A stretch of DNA of 64,000 nt. Source: an uncultured Oscillospiraceae bacterium (lineage in GTDB: Bacteria > Bacillota > Clostridia > Oscillospirales > Oscillospiraceae). The stretch's first letter is position 1; the number at the start of each line of letters is the position of its first letter. The stretch spans positions 9,540 through 73,539 of the forward strand of contig CAJULZ010000002.1 of NCBI GenBank assembly GCA_910587205.1, written 5' to 3'. The notes under the pieces were generated by a model. The model made no database searches. It was not told the origin of the DNA and saw only the letters and a program-made list of their open reading frames with translations. Made by a program: the position numbers and the translations under genes. Positions 37,801 through 46,427 of the stretch are shown here, one piece after another.

Positions 37801-37907
37801 TCGCGGCTGTGGACGCCGCCGTGGTCATCGCGGCCCTGGCCATTGAGGCGGTGATCCTCCTGCGCTGGATGAAGAAGCGCAAGGGGGCCGGGAACGCGGG
37901 GAAGTAA
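34860..37907 (+). CDS. Membrane-anchored GH3 glycosidase with swapped domain order
   Basis: 1015 residues. Two N-terminal membrane segments (YIYAILAALLVMVIVMVAAHFVV, GLAWVLVVLLCVNLICYG) and one near the C-terminus (AAVVIAALAIEAVILL). Domain order is reversed from usual GH3: first the alpha/beta sandwich (MVLVKNNGLLPL, PFGYGLSYTQF), then a FnIII-like domain (VEVTVTNTGSVAGKDVVELY), and only from about residue 670 the barrel (MTLEDMITLINTGG, SDCDGPAGL, FLKHFAGNDQET), with GTVISDYNG holding the nucleophile Asp. Permuted GH3 enzymes are known, e.g. from Ruminococcus. The ribosome site AAGGAGGG is 12 bases from the ATG, longer than usual. Partner of the upstream lipoprotein. Confidence 0.9.
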   Translation: MIEFIINLLTPIFVKMGASAADVGNYIRSVSGYIYAILAALLVMVIVMVAAHFVVKKGTRHVVRWSAGLAWVLVVLLCVNLICYGPLYATVSGVLNASKAEISDDVVGNSLAVIEETGDEGMVLVKNNGLLPLDSGTTNLNVFGWASTNPVYSGTGSANVADGASPAVSILQSLANAGYSMNDELVKMYTSYCGERAAITMQTQDWTLPEPTRDAYTSAVMSGAASFSDTAVIVIGRTGGENADLPTDMNAVIHGTYDVAKTDAVEERAKTNYGYTNGLYTNNGSYDDFEPREHYLELSRTEEDLVELVCSSFDKVIVVINANNAMELDWVDQYDSIGAVILAPGTGASGMAALGKIISGTVNPSGRTADTYLKDLTKAPTWNHSGNSGNHFFTGVEDLTKQVIRNDNTFQGVFSFVDYVEGIYMGYKFYETAAQEGLINYEDYVQYPFGYGLSYTQFTQEITNFKQDSTAVTVEVTVTNTGSVAGKDVVELYFTPPYTNGGIEKASVNLLDFAKTGLLEPGASEKVSLSVPLENLASYDSGKVKTADGGYILEAGTYSVSIRSSSHTVLDERTFELGSDVDYSKDGRPSDGIPAVNHFDYADAGRDYLSRKDGFANYDTVTAPPADFEIDKDTEKAIQQMSVAKYNPSKYDNDEDVMPTLGADNGLKLADLTGKGYDDPNWEKLLDQMTLEDMITLINTGGWKTAPIESVGKVATSDCDGPAGLSNYVTHTTGTQFPSEVLMAQTWSKEMADKIGDAMGQEFANASNFGWYGPAMNLHRSAFGGRNFEYYSEDGVLSGVFASHEVNAAARYGVYPFLKHFAGNDQETNRCAFLLTYMTEQTFRENVLKPFETVVKGFDFNNYVMGMMTSYNWLGTVPVISNADLLKTVLREEWGFVGTVISDYNGSYGYQISDAAVRAGNDLMLGYGMAESNQFTDTDAATCVLAMRQACKNILYTVGNSGYYAGEGGAAEGGDKMTTMFAAVDAAVVIAALAIEAVILLRWMKKRKGAGNAGK

Positions 37908-37959
37908 CCACCATGCAAAGAACGTCAAGCAACCTTGGCGATTCTATCATCCTCATTCA

Positions 37960-38002
37960 GCAGTCGGCGGACCCTGCCCAGGGTCCGCCGACTGCGCTGT
38001 TT
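37960..38002 (+). terminator. Terminator after the GH3 genes
   Basis: A 17-bp stem (37960-37976 with 37979-37995), essentially no loop beyond two bases, followed by GCTGTTTTC. Confidence 0.85.
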
Positions 38003-38186
38003 TCTAATGGGAAAGGGCACCTTTGCGGTTCTTTGCCTGCATTGTGGCAAAATTTGAGCAAGGGCTACGGTTAGGATAAATGGCTCTATGATTACAGCGT
38101 GGTAGATATTTCCTTGTTTTGATCCCGGGGGGAAAGAATCCATGACAACAGTGGTGTCGCCGATTGGGGATCAATGGATTTGGGTT

Positions 38187-38211
38187 TGACCACATAACCA
38201 GCCACAGACAG
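38187..38211. repeat. Boundary repeat, copy 2
   Basis: 25 bases identical to 12694-12718. GTTTGACCACATAACCAGCC (38184-38203) also matches 51052-51071 with one mismatch. Located 130-180 bases from the tRNA fragment. In 38003-38338 I see no gene; two minus-strand frames there lack coding signs. Confidence 0.6.
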
Positions 38212-38338
38212 GCGTGGAAATAATGGAGAAGGTGTTTTTAGAAAGTGCCGGAAAGCAACTGCGGTGGAGCAGAAACAACTATAAACGACGAAAAAAGATT
38301 ATAAAAAATCCATTACCGCTGTTGGTAAGGATGAGGTC

Positions 38339-38366
38339 CCCAGTTCAAATCTGGATAGCAGCTCCA
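38339..38366 (+). other. tRNA 3' fragment (T arm, acceptor strand and CCA), likely attachment site remnant
   Basis: CCCAG-TTCAAAT-CTGGA forms a T arm (one terminal mismatch), then TAGCAGC as acceptor strand, T discriminator and CCA at 38364-38366. No D arm, anticodon arm or 5' acceptor half fits upstream, so this is not a full tRNA gene. Integrases often use the 3' end of tRNA genes as attachment sites, and an integrase tail lies 53 bases away. The acceptor and U73-like base suggest a tRNA-Gly origin, weakly. Confidence 0.65.
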
Positions 38367-38369
38367 AGG

Positions 38370-38405
38370 AAACCCGTTGTCCCGCAAGGGATGGCGGGTT
38401 TTTTT
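38370..38405 (+). terminator. Terminator next to the tRNA fragment
   Basis: AAACCCG...TCCC-GCAA-GGGA...CGGGTTT, then T5. Stem with a GCAA tetraloop and three wobble pairs. Confidence 0.75.
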
Positions 38406-38418
38406 GTGCGTTTTTCCC

Positions 38419-38592
38419 TTACTGGCCTAAAACGTCCTTGATGTAGCTCTCCATACGGCGGGGGCGCTCCTGTTTCATTTGGTCGGTGACGTGCCCGTAC
38501 ACGTCCAGGGTAAAGGCGGCGGCGTGTCCGAGATTGCCTTGCACCGTCTTGATATCGTCCCCAGAACGGATGGAGGCCACGGCGTAGGAGTG
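38419..38592 (-). pseudogene. Integrase C-terminal remnant
   Basis: 58 codons matching the end of a tyrosine recombinase: HSYAVASIRSGDDIKTVQGN, then LGHAAAFTLDVYGHV with the catalytic His and Tyr, ending SYIKDVLGQ. The rest of the gene is gone; sequence beyond 38592 is unrelated. Its 3' end points at the tRNA fragment, the normal att-integrase geometry, so this is the scar of a lost integrative element. Confidence 0.78.
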
Positions 38593-38606
38593 CCCTTATG
38601 GCACAA

Positions 38607-38660
38607 TAAGGACAAACCGGAAAACCCTTGCGGTGCAAGGAGCTGGCTGGTTTGTCCTTA
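38607..38660. repeat. Inverted repeat with inner hairpin, replacing integrase sequence
   Basis: TAAGGACAAACC (38607-38618) and its exact complement (38649-38660), with CCTTG-CGGTG-CAAGG inside. It begins 15 bases after the point where integrase similarity ends, so it may be the edge of an inserted small element. I see no gene in 38661-38906. Confidence 0.5.
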
Positions 38661-38906
38661 TCCTTGTTCCAACCAATCCCCAGACAAAATAGGCGTAACG
38701 AGGGAGGCCAGAAGCGAGATGAAGCATAAAGGACAAAGACCGTGTATAGCATCCAGCCGGGGACCGGATTGTTGGCATCATATTAGGACTTGTCCTGGGA
38801 ACTCTCATAGCAGGCCGGCGCAGGTTAGCCTGCGTGTCTCATGCGCCTGCTCAAGCTGCTTCCATTCCGAGCATCAGCGAGGAATGGCGCATTATCCGAG
38901 GAGAAA

Positions 38907-38974
38907 AATAATCCGAGGAGTAAAGCGAAAAGCCAGTAACATCAAGGCTTTCAGCAAAAACTTCTCGGATTATT
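38907..38974 (-). terminator. Large hairpin after the chemoreceptor operon
   Basis: On the minus strand AATAATCCGAG and CTCGGATTATT (11 bp) enclose AAAGCC/GGCTTT, and TTT follows. It begins 2 bases past the stop codon at 38976. Confidence 0.6.
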
Positions 38975-38975
38975 A

Positions 38976-39392
38976 TTAGGGAACCACTGATTTAATCCCC
39001 CAAGTATAAACCAGCCGGACAGGCTGCTTTTGGTAACAAAATGGCTGCACCCAGAGGTAGCAAGATAGTAAAGTGTCCTTGGGGCCAATCTCAACTTCTA
39101 TGTTCTTGGGCAGGTTGAGCATAACCTCCACTGAGGCAAAAGAGGTCTGCCGCCGGGTATTGGCATCGAAGGTGAAGACCGGCACCAGATGCTGAACGAC
39201 ATGATTTCTCTGGAAGTAGCCATAGGCGCTGGCTCCCTCAGGCATGATGGTGACCGATCTGATACCCGCCTCGTCTCCTTCCTGATACGCCATAATCTGA
39301 TAGGTAAAGCCCTGCGCAGGGAGAAAAGCGCCCGTCTGGCAGAGGGCCAGCGGGCGCGGATGGTCAGGGACTGGACTCGATATCGTTGACAA
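38976..39392 (-). CDS. Hypothetical protein, third gene of FIST/chemoreceptor operon
   Basis: 138 residues if started at TTG 39392, which overlaps the chemoreceptor gene by 29 bases; no clear ribosome site, so the true start may be later. Sequence pieces: [77 protein letters not shown]. Beta-rich, no membrane segment. I do not recognise it. Coupled placement behind the FIST and receptor genes suggests a third signalling partner. A hairpin follows the stop. Confidence 0.5.
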   Translation of the reverse strand: MSTISSPVPDHPRPLALCQTGAFLPAQGFTYQIMAYQEGDEAGIRSVTIMPEGASAYGYFQRNHVVQHLVPVFTFDANTRRQTSFASVEVMLNLPKNIEVEIGPKDTLLSCYLWVQPFCYQKQPVRLVYTWGIKSVVP

Positions 39393-40326
39393 GAGGTGGG
39401 AGCTGGGAAATCATATTGTCCATATCCTCAAACATGGCACTCTTGGTGGTGCCCAGGCGGCTGGCACAGTCGATGTGTTCAACCACTCTCTGGTAAGCGC
39501 TCTTAATCTGGTCAAAGAACTGCCGTAGGGTGTGTAACGCCTGCTGTGAGGACTGGATAACGCTGGAGATTTCATTCTGGACCGCCACGGTGCCTTCGGC
39601 GGCGGTCGTGATTTGGCGGAAGCTCTCGTCAGTCTGGGCCACGATCCCCGCATTCTGACCCAGGGTAGCTTGGGAGGTCTGGATGCTGTCGTTGAGCTCG
39701 CCTGCGCGGCTCTCAACATCGTTGACGCTAGTATTTACCTCGCCGGACAGTACCTTGATCTCCTCAGCCAGTTGCTTCACCTGAGCGGCAACCACAGAAA
39801 AGCCCCTGCCCGCCTCGCCGGCCCGGGCCGCCTCAATGGAGGCGTTAATGGCCAGGATATTGGTCTGATCTGCGATGGAGACGATCTTACCCATGCACTG
39901 CTGAATTTCCCGAATTGCGGACTGCAGCTGGGAGAAGGTCTCCGCCATGGCGTCGTAGGACTGCTGCACCTGCGCAGAGGTCTGTCCAAGCTGTTCGATC
40001 TGGCTCTGGGCTTGGGAGACACTCTGAGCTATTTCATGGCGCACCTGGGCAAACTGCTCCGCAGTCTGATTGATGTTGGAGAAGGACTGTCCCATATCCT
40101 GGAGCTTTTCCTGAAAGTGGTCCGCCGTCTTCAGAACATCATCAAAGGAAGCACCCACCATGCTCAGCTCCCAGAGAGAGGCAACTTCTTTCTGAACTAG
40201 CTCCTTCTGATAGGACTTCAAGCTGCCCGCCACGTGCAGAATAGGGTAGAGACTCTTTTTTTCCTGGGGTTGCGCTGGAACCTTTCGGCCTTTTTTTCTA
40301 AATAACATAGCCATCCTCTCCCTCAT
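39364..40326 (-). CDS. Soluble methyl-accepting chemotaxis-like protein
   Basis: 320 residues, no membrane helix, so cytoplasmic. Residues about 60-310 are long coiled coil with the receptor hairpin tip [20 protein letters not shown] and [18 protein letters not shown], the CheA/CheW contact region of MCPs. N-terminal 55 residues are basic and short, without a sensor domain. Its start overlaps the FIST gene stop (ATGA); an in-frame ATG at 40308 has a better ribosome site. It likely takes input from the FIST protein. The C-terminal pentapeptide tether is absent. No other chemotaxis genes are in the window, so output could be non-motility. Confidence 0.9.
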   Translation of the reverse strand: MRERMAMLFRKKGRKVPAQPQEKKSLYPILHVAGSLKSYQKELVQKEVASLWELSMVGASFDDVLKTADHFQEKLQDMGQSFSNINQTAEQFAQVRHEIAQSVSQAQSQIEQLGQTSAQVQQSYDAMAETFSQLQSAIREIQQCMGKIVSIADQTNILAINASIEAARAGEAGRGFSVVAAQVKQLAEEIKVLSGEVNTSVNDVESRAGELNDSIQTSQATLGQNAGIVAQTDESFRQITTAAEGTVAVQNEISSVIQSSQQALHTLRQFFDQIKSAYQRVVEHIDCASRLGTTKSAMFEDMDNMISQLPPLVNDIESSP

Positions 40327-41378
40327 TCAAAGACTACGCAGGTCATGGACTGGTTGACAAAGCGGTTGTTATAATGCTCGCCATAGCCGACGAAGCCGGC
40401 GTGGTTGCCCAAGGCCGCCATGTCTCGCAGATAGGCCTGCATATAGTTGTGTTCAGAGAATAGCTTGTATCGGAACAGGCAGTTGATCGAGAAAATGGCG
40501 GAACGGCGGGGAAAATCCCGGCAGATCTGTTGGATGGTTTCCCTTGTAATCGCCTGATAGTCCCCCAGCTCCAGCAAAATCAAAACGTCGGAGTCGTTGA
40601 CTTGGCGGAAGCAGGCCAAGGCATTGCCCTGGACCTCCTTGATAGAGATGATGCAGGTATCGTCCCCGTTGACCTTTCCAAAGGGATTTTGGAAGGTTCG
40701 GGTTAAAATTTCTTCGTCTGAGACATGGAGAATGTCCTTGTAGACCTGCTTGGCCGGCTTGCCGTTCAGCGACCCCAGGATGTAGTTTGACCGGTCCGTG
40801 TCAGAGGCAATAAAACGATATTGTCCCAGCTGATGGTAGATGTTCTCCTTATAGGTCTTGACCCGCCCGTTCTGGTTCCGAACCAGGCCGTACGCCACTG
40901 CGTCTTCATAGATGATCCCATTGGCCGAGACTTTCCCCTGATCTCCGGTACCGCCCACCAGCGGGATGCCACGCTGCCGTAGGGAGGTGTTCACTGTGGT
41001 CAGCACACAGGCGTCGTTGCCAGCGCAGAAGTCAATACACACCGTGTCCCGGCCAGAGCCGTTCACCGTTTGAAGATCCTGCTCCAAGCGGCGTATGTAT
41101 TTGACCGGCATAGTGGATACCTGCTGGAGAACGTTGGATACAGCGGTGACACCGTCGGAAAAGGCAATCACGCCCACCCCATGCTCAACAACCTGGGTCT
41201 GATAGCTCATTCCGATACATCCTATGCTGGGAACTCCGGGGAAACGCCTTTCCAGGGCCTGTACATGGTCTTCAAATTGAACATCATTGGACAGCAACAT
41301 GATAAATTGGGGATTGTAGAGGCCCTGGAGAGCTTCCTCCAGATTGCCTCGTTGACTCATACCAAAAAATTGTTTCAC
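40323..41378 (-). CDS. FIST-domain sensory protein
   Basis: 351 residues from the GTG at 41378 (GGGAGAGGACT upstream). FIST_N region: [26 protein letters not shown], then [19 protein letters not shown] region from about residue 210: [21 protein letters not shown] and [15 protein letters not shown], ending [20 protein letters not shown] domains bind small ligands, thought to be amino acids, and feed signalling proteins. It is cytoplasmic and stop-start coupled to the soluble chemoreceptor, so the pair is probably a ligand sensor and its transducer. Confidence 0.87.
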   Translation of the reverse strand: MKQFFGMSQRGNLEEALQGLYNPQFIMLLSNDVQFEDHVQALERRFPGVPSIGCIGMSYQTQVVEHGVGVIAFSDGVTAVSNVLQQVSTMPVKYIRRLEQDLQTVNGSGRDTVCIDFCAGNDACVLTTVNTSLRQRGIPLVGGTGDQGKVSANGIIYEDAVAYGLVRNQNGRVKTYKENIYHQLGQYRFIASDTDRSNYILGSLNGKPAKQVYKDILHVSDEEILTRTFQNPFGKVNGDDTCIISIKEVQGNALACFRQVNDSDVLILLELGDYQAITRETIQQICRDFPRRSAIFSINCLFRYKLFSEHNYMQAYLRDMAALGNHAGFVGYGEHYNNRFVNQSMTCVVFE

Positions 41379-41494
41379 ACAGTCCTCTCCCTTCGTGTCC
41401 TTAATTTTTTTATTATACTCGAAAGCGCCGGGTGTGTCAATAACCTGCGCTGCGTAGGGAGTGTACAAATTGTAGGATTGTCAAACAAATAGGA

Positions 41495-42509
41495 CTACAG
41501 CAATTCCGTAATACAAAGAGAGTTTGCAAAGGGCGAAAAAAGAGGTAAAATAGGGCAAAGGGGGCAGAGCAGATGATAAGCAAGGAACTGCGGGAATTGA
41601 TTATAACGGATAGGCGGGAAGGGCTATCCGTAGCGGAAATCGGCCGGGTGCTGCATGTAGGGAAACCGACGATATGGAAATTGCTGAAGCAGGAACGGGA
41701 AACCGGGAGTATAGAATCTCGCTGCCACGGAAGGAAATCCAGCCTGACAGCAGAACAGTATGAGCAGATGATAGCCTTGGTGGAAGCAGAATCGGATGTG
41801 ACGCTGGAAGAAATTCGGGAACGTCTGCGGCTTCCCATTCACAAATCTCAAATCGGTATTTGTTGTGCAAGGCCGGATACACGTTAAAAAAAGATGGTCT
41901 ATGCCCAGGAACGCGACCGGGAGGATGTAAAACATAAGCGAGAACTGTGGACAGCAAAACAGCCGCATACGAACTGCAATTCATTGGTTTTTCTGGACAA
42001 AAGCGGGATGAATATTGACTTGACACGTCGATATGGCCGTGGGAGGAGAGCCTCACGGGTGTGGGATAAAGTACCTCTGAATACGCCTAAGAGTACGACT
42101 TTACTGTCCTCGATTCGGCTGGATGGGGACATGATTTGCAGTTATTTCCAAGGTGCAATGACTGGAGATATTTTCCTGAACTATGTGCGGGAGCAGTTGG
42201 TTCCTCATCTGCGGGCAGGTGATATTGTCGTGATGGATAACCTTCGTGCGCACAAGGTACACGGTGTACAGCAAGCAATTGAAAGTGCTGGTGCCTCCCT
42301 TGCTTATCTGCCGCCCTACAGCCCCGATTTTAACCCCATTGAAATGCTGTGGTCAAAACTTAAGGCCGTTTTACGTAAAGTCAAAGCTCGTTCCCTTACT
42401 GCTCTGCATTCTGCTCTCCCTCTCGCTTTGGGGGGCGGTTACTCTTTCTGATATTGCTGCTTGGTTTCTTGAGGCCGGATACTCTTTAGCCTAATCGGAA
42501 CTGCTGTAG
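41495..42509 (+). mobile_element. IS630-family insertion sequence
   Basis: About 1.0 kb. Terminal inverted repeats CTACAGCAATTCCG (41495-41508) and CGGAACTGCTGTAG (42496-42509) match at 13 of 14 positions. The single transposase gene inside is broken. Size, transposase type and repeats fit IS630. It lies just upstream of the FIST operon start and may affect that promoter. Confidence 0.85.
41573..42494 (+). pseudogene. IS630 transposase, several frameshifts
   Basis: N-terminal helix-turn-helix (LSVAEIGRVLHVGKPTIWKLL) then a DDE catalytic part: FLDKSGMN (first Asp), VVMDNLRAHK (second Asp), YSPDFNPIEMLWSKLK (Glu). Frame breaks: about 41852, where the family sequence leaves for LLCKAGYTLKK in another frame; the A7 run about 41886, returning to MVYAQERDRED; and G6 at 42430-42435, after which the end AVTLSDIAAWFLEAGYSLA is in a further frame. 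IS630 members sometimes use programmed slippage at A7, but three breaks suggest decay or indel errors. Confidence 0.8.
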
Positions 42510-42578
42510 AGGCATCTAAATATAGTGTTTGAACGAAAAAGCTGGTTGATAGAACGCATTTATTCGCAAGGCGACAGA

Positions 42579-42619
42579 TAAGCCGCATCACAGACCCTGT
42601 CTGCGATGCGGCTTATTTT
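42579..42619. terminator. Hairpin after IS630
   Basis: TAAGCCGCATC (42579-42589) pairs with 42605-42615, then TTTTC. Which transcript it ends is unclear. Confidence 0.6.
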
Positions 42620-42646
42620 CTAAAGCGTGGTTTAGGTTATGTGCGA

Positions 42647-43103
42647 TCACCCGTCAATCATGGAGGCGATGCGCTGGGGGAGGCCGGCCCGGGTCGAGGG
42701 TGCGTCAACGGCAGTATGGTTTTTCTTCATGAATGCCGCGACCTTGATGGTCGTGGCATTCATCTCCGCCCCGGTCAGCACGTCGGACATCTCCATGCCG
42801 CGCAGGCCAACGCCGATCATGGGCGCCCACGCGCCGGAGCCGCCCTCCGCCAGGAAGTCATAGGTATCGTTGTAGCTGTGGTCATTCTTCCTGTGAGCCG
42901 TGGTATCCTCCGCTTGGAACCCCTTGTCCATCAACAAATGTACGTGCTTCTGCACGGGTTTCCTGCTCATCCTCACCTCTGGGACAGCATTGACCGCTCC
43001 GTACGCCTTTTTGACACTGGAGGTAGAGGTACACCAGCAGATTATCCGCGTTGAGTCCGAGTTGGAACACTTCATTGGGCAGGGGAACCACCGCATGGAA
43101 CAT
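42647..43103 (-). pseudogene. Degraded double winged-helix protein, relative of 21950-22702
   Basis: From 43103: VVPLPNEVFQLGLNADNLLVYL and QKGVRSGQCCP match the second module of the protein at 21950 (VPNEVFQLGLKPGDLLVYIYL, KGVRSGQCWP). The frame then breaks and the similarity resumes as MSRKPVQKHVHLLMDKGF in another frame, ending in unrelated sequence. So it is a remnant of a second, related mobile element. The stretch 43104-43302 holds no gene. Confidence 0.68.
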
Positions 43104-43302
43104 CTCGCCGTGTATCTATTCGTTAGAGTGACGGATCAGCCTTTCCAATTCAGACGTTTTAAGAATCTTTCGCCATGCAAGAAATTCTTAAAGATTAAAA
43201 ATTGAAAGACAATTCAATTATTTTGCATAAAATTTGAGGGCGGAGCACGTCTTTGGTTATTGAAAGAGCATAAAAACCCCGGCAATTGAGAAAATGCACC
43301 CC

Positions 43303-43331
43303 TTGGTCCCAATGCCGGTGCAGTTTATAAT
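43303..43331 (+). promoter_or_regulatory. Promoter of the second sugar ABC locus
   Basis: TTGGTC (43303-43308), 17-base spacer, TATAAT (43326-43331), 50 bases before the ATPase start. Confidence 0.75.
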
Positions 43332-43381
43332 TTTCAATATGATAGCTCTGTACGGAATACCAGGGAAAGACAGGTGAGCAA

Positions 43382-44891
43382 ATGAACGATGTGATTGTTT
43401 CAATGAAAAACATATGCAAAACCTTCCCAGGCGTTAAAACCCTGGACAATGTCCAATTTGAGCTGCGCTCCGGCGAGGTTATGGCGCTTTTAGGGGAAAA
43501 CGGCGCGGGGAAATCCGCCCTGATGAAAATACTCAGCGGCGTCTGCACCCGTGACAGCGGGGAACTGGAGATCTTCGGCAAGCGCTGCGGCGATCTGAAC
43601 CCCAAGCTTGCCCAGAGCGTGGGCGTAGCCATCATCCACCAGGAGCTGAATATGTGCCGGCATCTCACTGTAGCGGAAAATATGTTCCTAGGCCGGGAGA
43701 AACGTAAGGGCATACTCCTGTCGGACAAGGAGATGGAGCAAGCGGCCGCCCGGATTCTTGGAGATTTGAAGATTGATCTCGACCTCCGCCAGACGGTGGG
43801 CAGTCTGCCCGTGTCCAAGCAGCAGATGGTGGAGATAGCCCAAGGCGCTGTCCACGAATGCCCGGATCCTTATCATGGATGAACCCACCTCCGCCCTGAC
43901 CGCCAAAGAGATCGACGAGCTGTTCCGTATCATCCACCAGCTCAAGGCCGAGGACCACGGCATCGTCTACATCTCCCACCGGTTGGAGGAGCTCCAGCGC
44001 ATCGTGGACCGGGTGACCATCATGCGGGACGGGCAGTACATTACTTCCATGAATTTTGCGGACACCGATTTGGACACCATCACCGCCCATATGGTGGGCC
44101 GGGAGATCAAGGAGAAATTTCCCCGGGCAGTCTGCGAAAAAGGAAAGAAAATTTTGGAGGTTCGGAGCCTGAACGCGGGCCGTATGGTCCGAGACATCAG
44201 CTTTGAGGTGTACGAGGGCGAAGTCGTGGGCTTCGCCGGGCTGAGGGGAGCCGGGCGCACCGAAACCACCCGCGCGATCTTCGGTGTGGCTCCAAAGGAG
44301 AGCGGCGCTATCCTGCTGGACGGCCGGGAGGTTCACATACACCGGCCGGAAGATGCAATCCGGGCCGGAATTGTGCTGGCCCCAGAGGATCGAAAAAAAG
44401 ACGGCTTGTGTACCAAGCTGTCTATCCGACATAACATCGCCCTGCCAAATCTGGATCTACTGTGCAATAAACTGGGAGTGGTCAGCAAGGCCAAGGAGGA
44501 CGCCATGTGCGGCAAGGCGGTGGACGACCTCAAAATCAAGACACCCAGCGTAGAGGTGGACGCGGCCAACCTGTCCGGCGGCAACCAGCAGAAGGTTGTG
44601 GTGGGTAAGTGGATCGCCCGCAACTCCCGGGTGGTGATCTTTGACGAACCTACCCGCGGCATTGACGTGGCAGCCAAGGTGAAGATATACAACCTGATGA
44701 ATCAGCTCAAGCGGCAGGGAATCGCGGTGGCGTTTGTTTCCTCCGAACTGCCCGAGGTCATGGGAATCGCCGACCGGATCATCGTCATGTGCGACGGACG
44801 GATCACCGGCGAGGTAATGGCCCGCGAAACTACCCAGAATGAGATACTGACCCTGGCCACCCGCTTTGAGCAAAACGTGGCCAGCGCCTGA
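43382..44891 (+). pseudogene. Sugar ABC ATP-binding protein (RbsA-like), frameshifted
   Basis: ATG 43382 with AGGTGAG upstream. First ABC domain: Walker A GENGAGKSA, then IIHQELNM and SVSKQQMVEIA-like LPVSKQQMVEIAQ. At C3 43839-43841 there is one base too many: the frame ends in HECPDPYHG, while the correct continuation KALSTNARILIMDEPTSALT is in the next frame, running to 44891 with ISHRLEEL, the altered GLRGAGRTE loop, LSGGNQQKVVVGKW and FDEPTRGIDV. With the base removed it is a normal ~500-residue ribose-type ATPase. The permease gene follows after 32 bases. Confidence 0.87.
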
Positions 44892-44923
44892 CATACCATC
44901 GGAAAGAGGGAGGAACCGACAAA

Positions 44924-46307
44924 ATGGAAGCAAAGAAAGCATCATCCCTGCGGAGATTTTTTGCCATCCGCGGCATGAGCGCCGCCATGATCTCCTTCGC
45001 CGCGCTGATTGTCATCTATATCGGTTTTGGCATCATGAATCCCGTTATGTTCAGCGGCGACAACATCATGAACCTGTTACGGGCCATGTCCAAGTACCTG
45101 TTAATTGGCATCGGCCAGAGCTACATCCTTATTACCGGCAACATTGATCTGTCCCTGGGCGCAGTGGTGGGCATGAGCGCCATGATGGCAGGGACTTTAA
45201 TGACCCATGGGGTCAACCCTGTTGTGGCCTGCCTGTTTGTAGGGGTCATCAACGGTTTCCTGGTGGGCCAGCTCAAATTGCCTCCGTTCATCGCCACCCT
45301 GGGCACCATGTTCGCCGCCCGCGGCGTGGCTTATATGGTAAACGGCAACCGCAACACCGATGCCATTTCCTCCGGCATCGGCAAAGAGGCGGCGGATACC
45401 TTCCAGAACATTTTCTACTACGGAAAGACTTTTGGCATCTATAACACGTTCCTGATCGCCATGGTCATTTTTGCGGCCTTCTTTTTCCTTCTGTCCAGAA
45501 CCCGCACCGGACGGCACATTTACGCTGTCGGGTCCAATGTGGACGCAGCCAAGCTCTCCGGTGTCAGCGTGTTCGGAACCACCACCAAGACCTATCTGGT
45601 CAGCGCCTTCTGTGCGTTTGTGACGGGCCTGATCCTGTGCGCTCAGGCCGGCATGGGTAACATGGAGGTAGGCAACACTTATGAGATGTACGCCGTGGCT
45701 GCCAGCGTCATCGGCGGTGTGTCCCCCCTTGGGCGGCACCGGGCTGCTGCTGGGCACCCTGGGCGGCGCCGCGGTGTGGCAGACGCTGGAGAACGGCCTG
45801 GACATGGTTCATGCCCCCGTGGGCATCCAGCGGCTGGCGATGGACTTCATGGCCCCCAACACCAAGGATGACGCCCAGCAGATCGAGAGCGTGAACAACG
45901 CCACCGCCTCCACCGTTTCCCGGGACGAGGGGTTCCGCGCCGCCTTTGAGGGCACCGGCTACACCCTGCTGGAAACCCAGTTCTGCGAGGGCGATGCCGC
46001 CAAGGCCCAGTCCATCGCCGAGAACTTCATCACTGAGGGCGTTGTGGGCATCTACGGCTGCAACGAGGGCTCCACCACCGGCGCGGGCAACGCCATTAAG
46101 GCCTCCGGCAAGTCCATCGTGGGCGTGGGCTTCGACAAGTCCGACGCCATCATGGGCCTGATCAATGACGGCTACCTGCTGGCCACCATGGCCCAGAACC
46201 TCGATGTGATGGGCTATGAGGGGGTGAAAGCCGCCGTGGCCGCCCTGAAGGGCGAGAGTCTGGGCGGCAAGGTCACCGACACCGGCGTCTCCGTGCTGAC
46301 GAAGTAA
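44924..46307 (+). pseudogene. RbsC-like permease joined to the C-terminal half of a binding protein
   Basis: Permease part from ATG 44924: ILITGNIDLSLGAVVGMSA, GRHIYAVGSNVDAAKLSGVS, VIGGVSP. At C6 45723-45728 one extra C shifts the frame; removing it gives LGGTGLLLGTLGGAAVWQTLENG, the usual permease end. Near 45840 the frame then passes without a break into a periplasmic-binding-protein half: NNATASTVSRDEGFRAAFEG, IYGCNEGSTTGAG, VGVGFDKSDAIMGLINDGYL, to 46307. The permease's last helix and the first half of the binding protein are missing, so an internal deletion has joined two genes. Importer function is lost. Confidence 0.82.
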
Positions 46308-46324
46308 AAGCACACAGGAATATT

Positions 46325-46359
46325 CACAAGAACGCCGGATAAACTCCGGCGTTCTTGTG
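46325..46359 (+). terminator. Terminator after the permease/binding-protein fusion
   Basis: A 14-bp perfect stem CACAAGAACGCCGG (46325-46338 with 46346-46359), 7-base loop, few T after it. Confidence 0.75.
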
Positions 46360-46411
46360 GAATTCTCCAGAAAAGTACGGTATAATGAGGCTGTCGAAAA
46401 AACCGCGACAG
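46358..46411 (+). promoter_or_regulatory. Promoter and inverted repeat before the response regulator
   Basis: TATAAT (46381-46386) with weak TGGAAT (46358-46363) 17 bases upstream. CTGTCG (46391-46396) and CGACAG (46406-46411) form an inverted repeat at the expected transcript start, a possible operator or short hairpin. Confidence 0.5.
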
Positions 46412-46427
46412 TTAGGAGGGGTCGGCC

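Noticed and set aside
34758..37928. 1056-codon minus-strand open frame opposite the GH3 gene
   Set aside because: Antisense shadow of a high-GC gene; rich in His, Gly, Val and Arg with no family pattern. The same holds for long antisense frames at 1350-3326, 9210-11852, 25884-28451 and 32118-34532.
38003..38338. Two minus-strand frames of 63-72 codons
   Set aside because: Overlap each other, no ribosome site, lie over repeats and the tRNA fragment.
38339..38366. Complete tRNA gene
   Set aside because: Only T arm and acceptor strand fit; no D or anticodon arm upstream.
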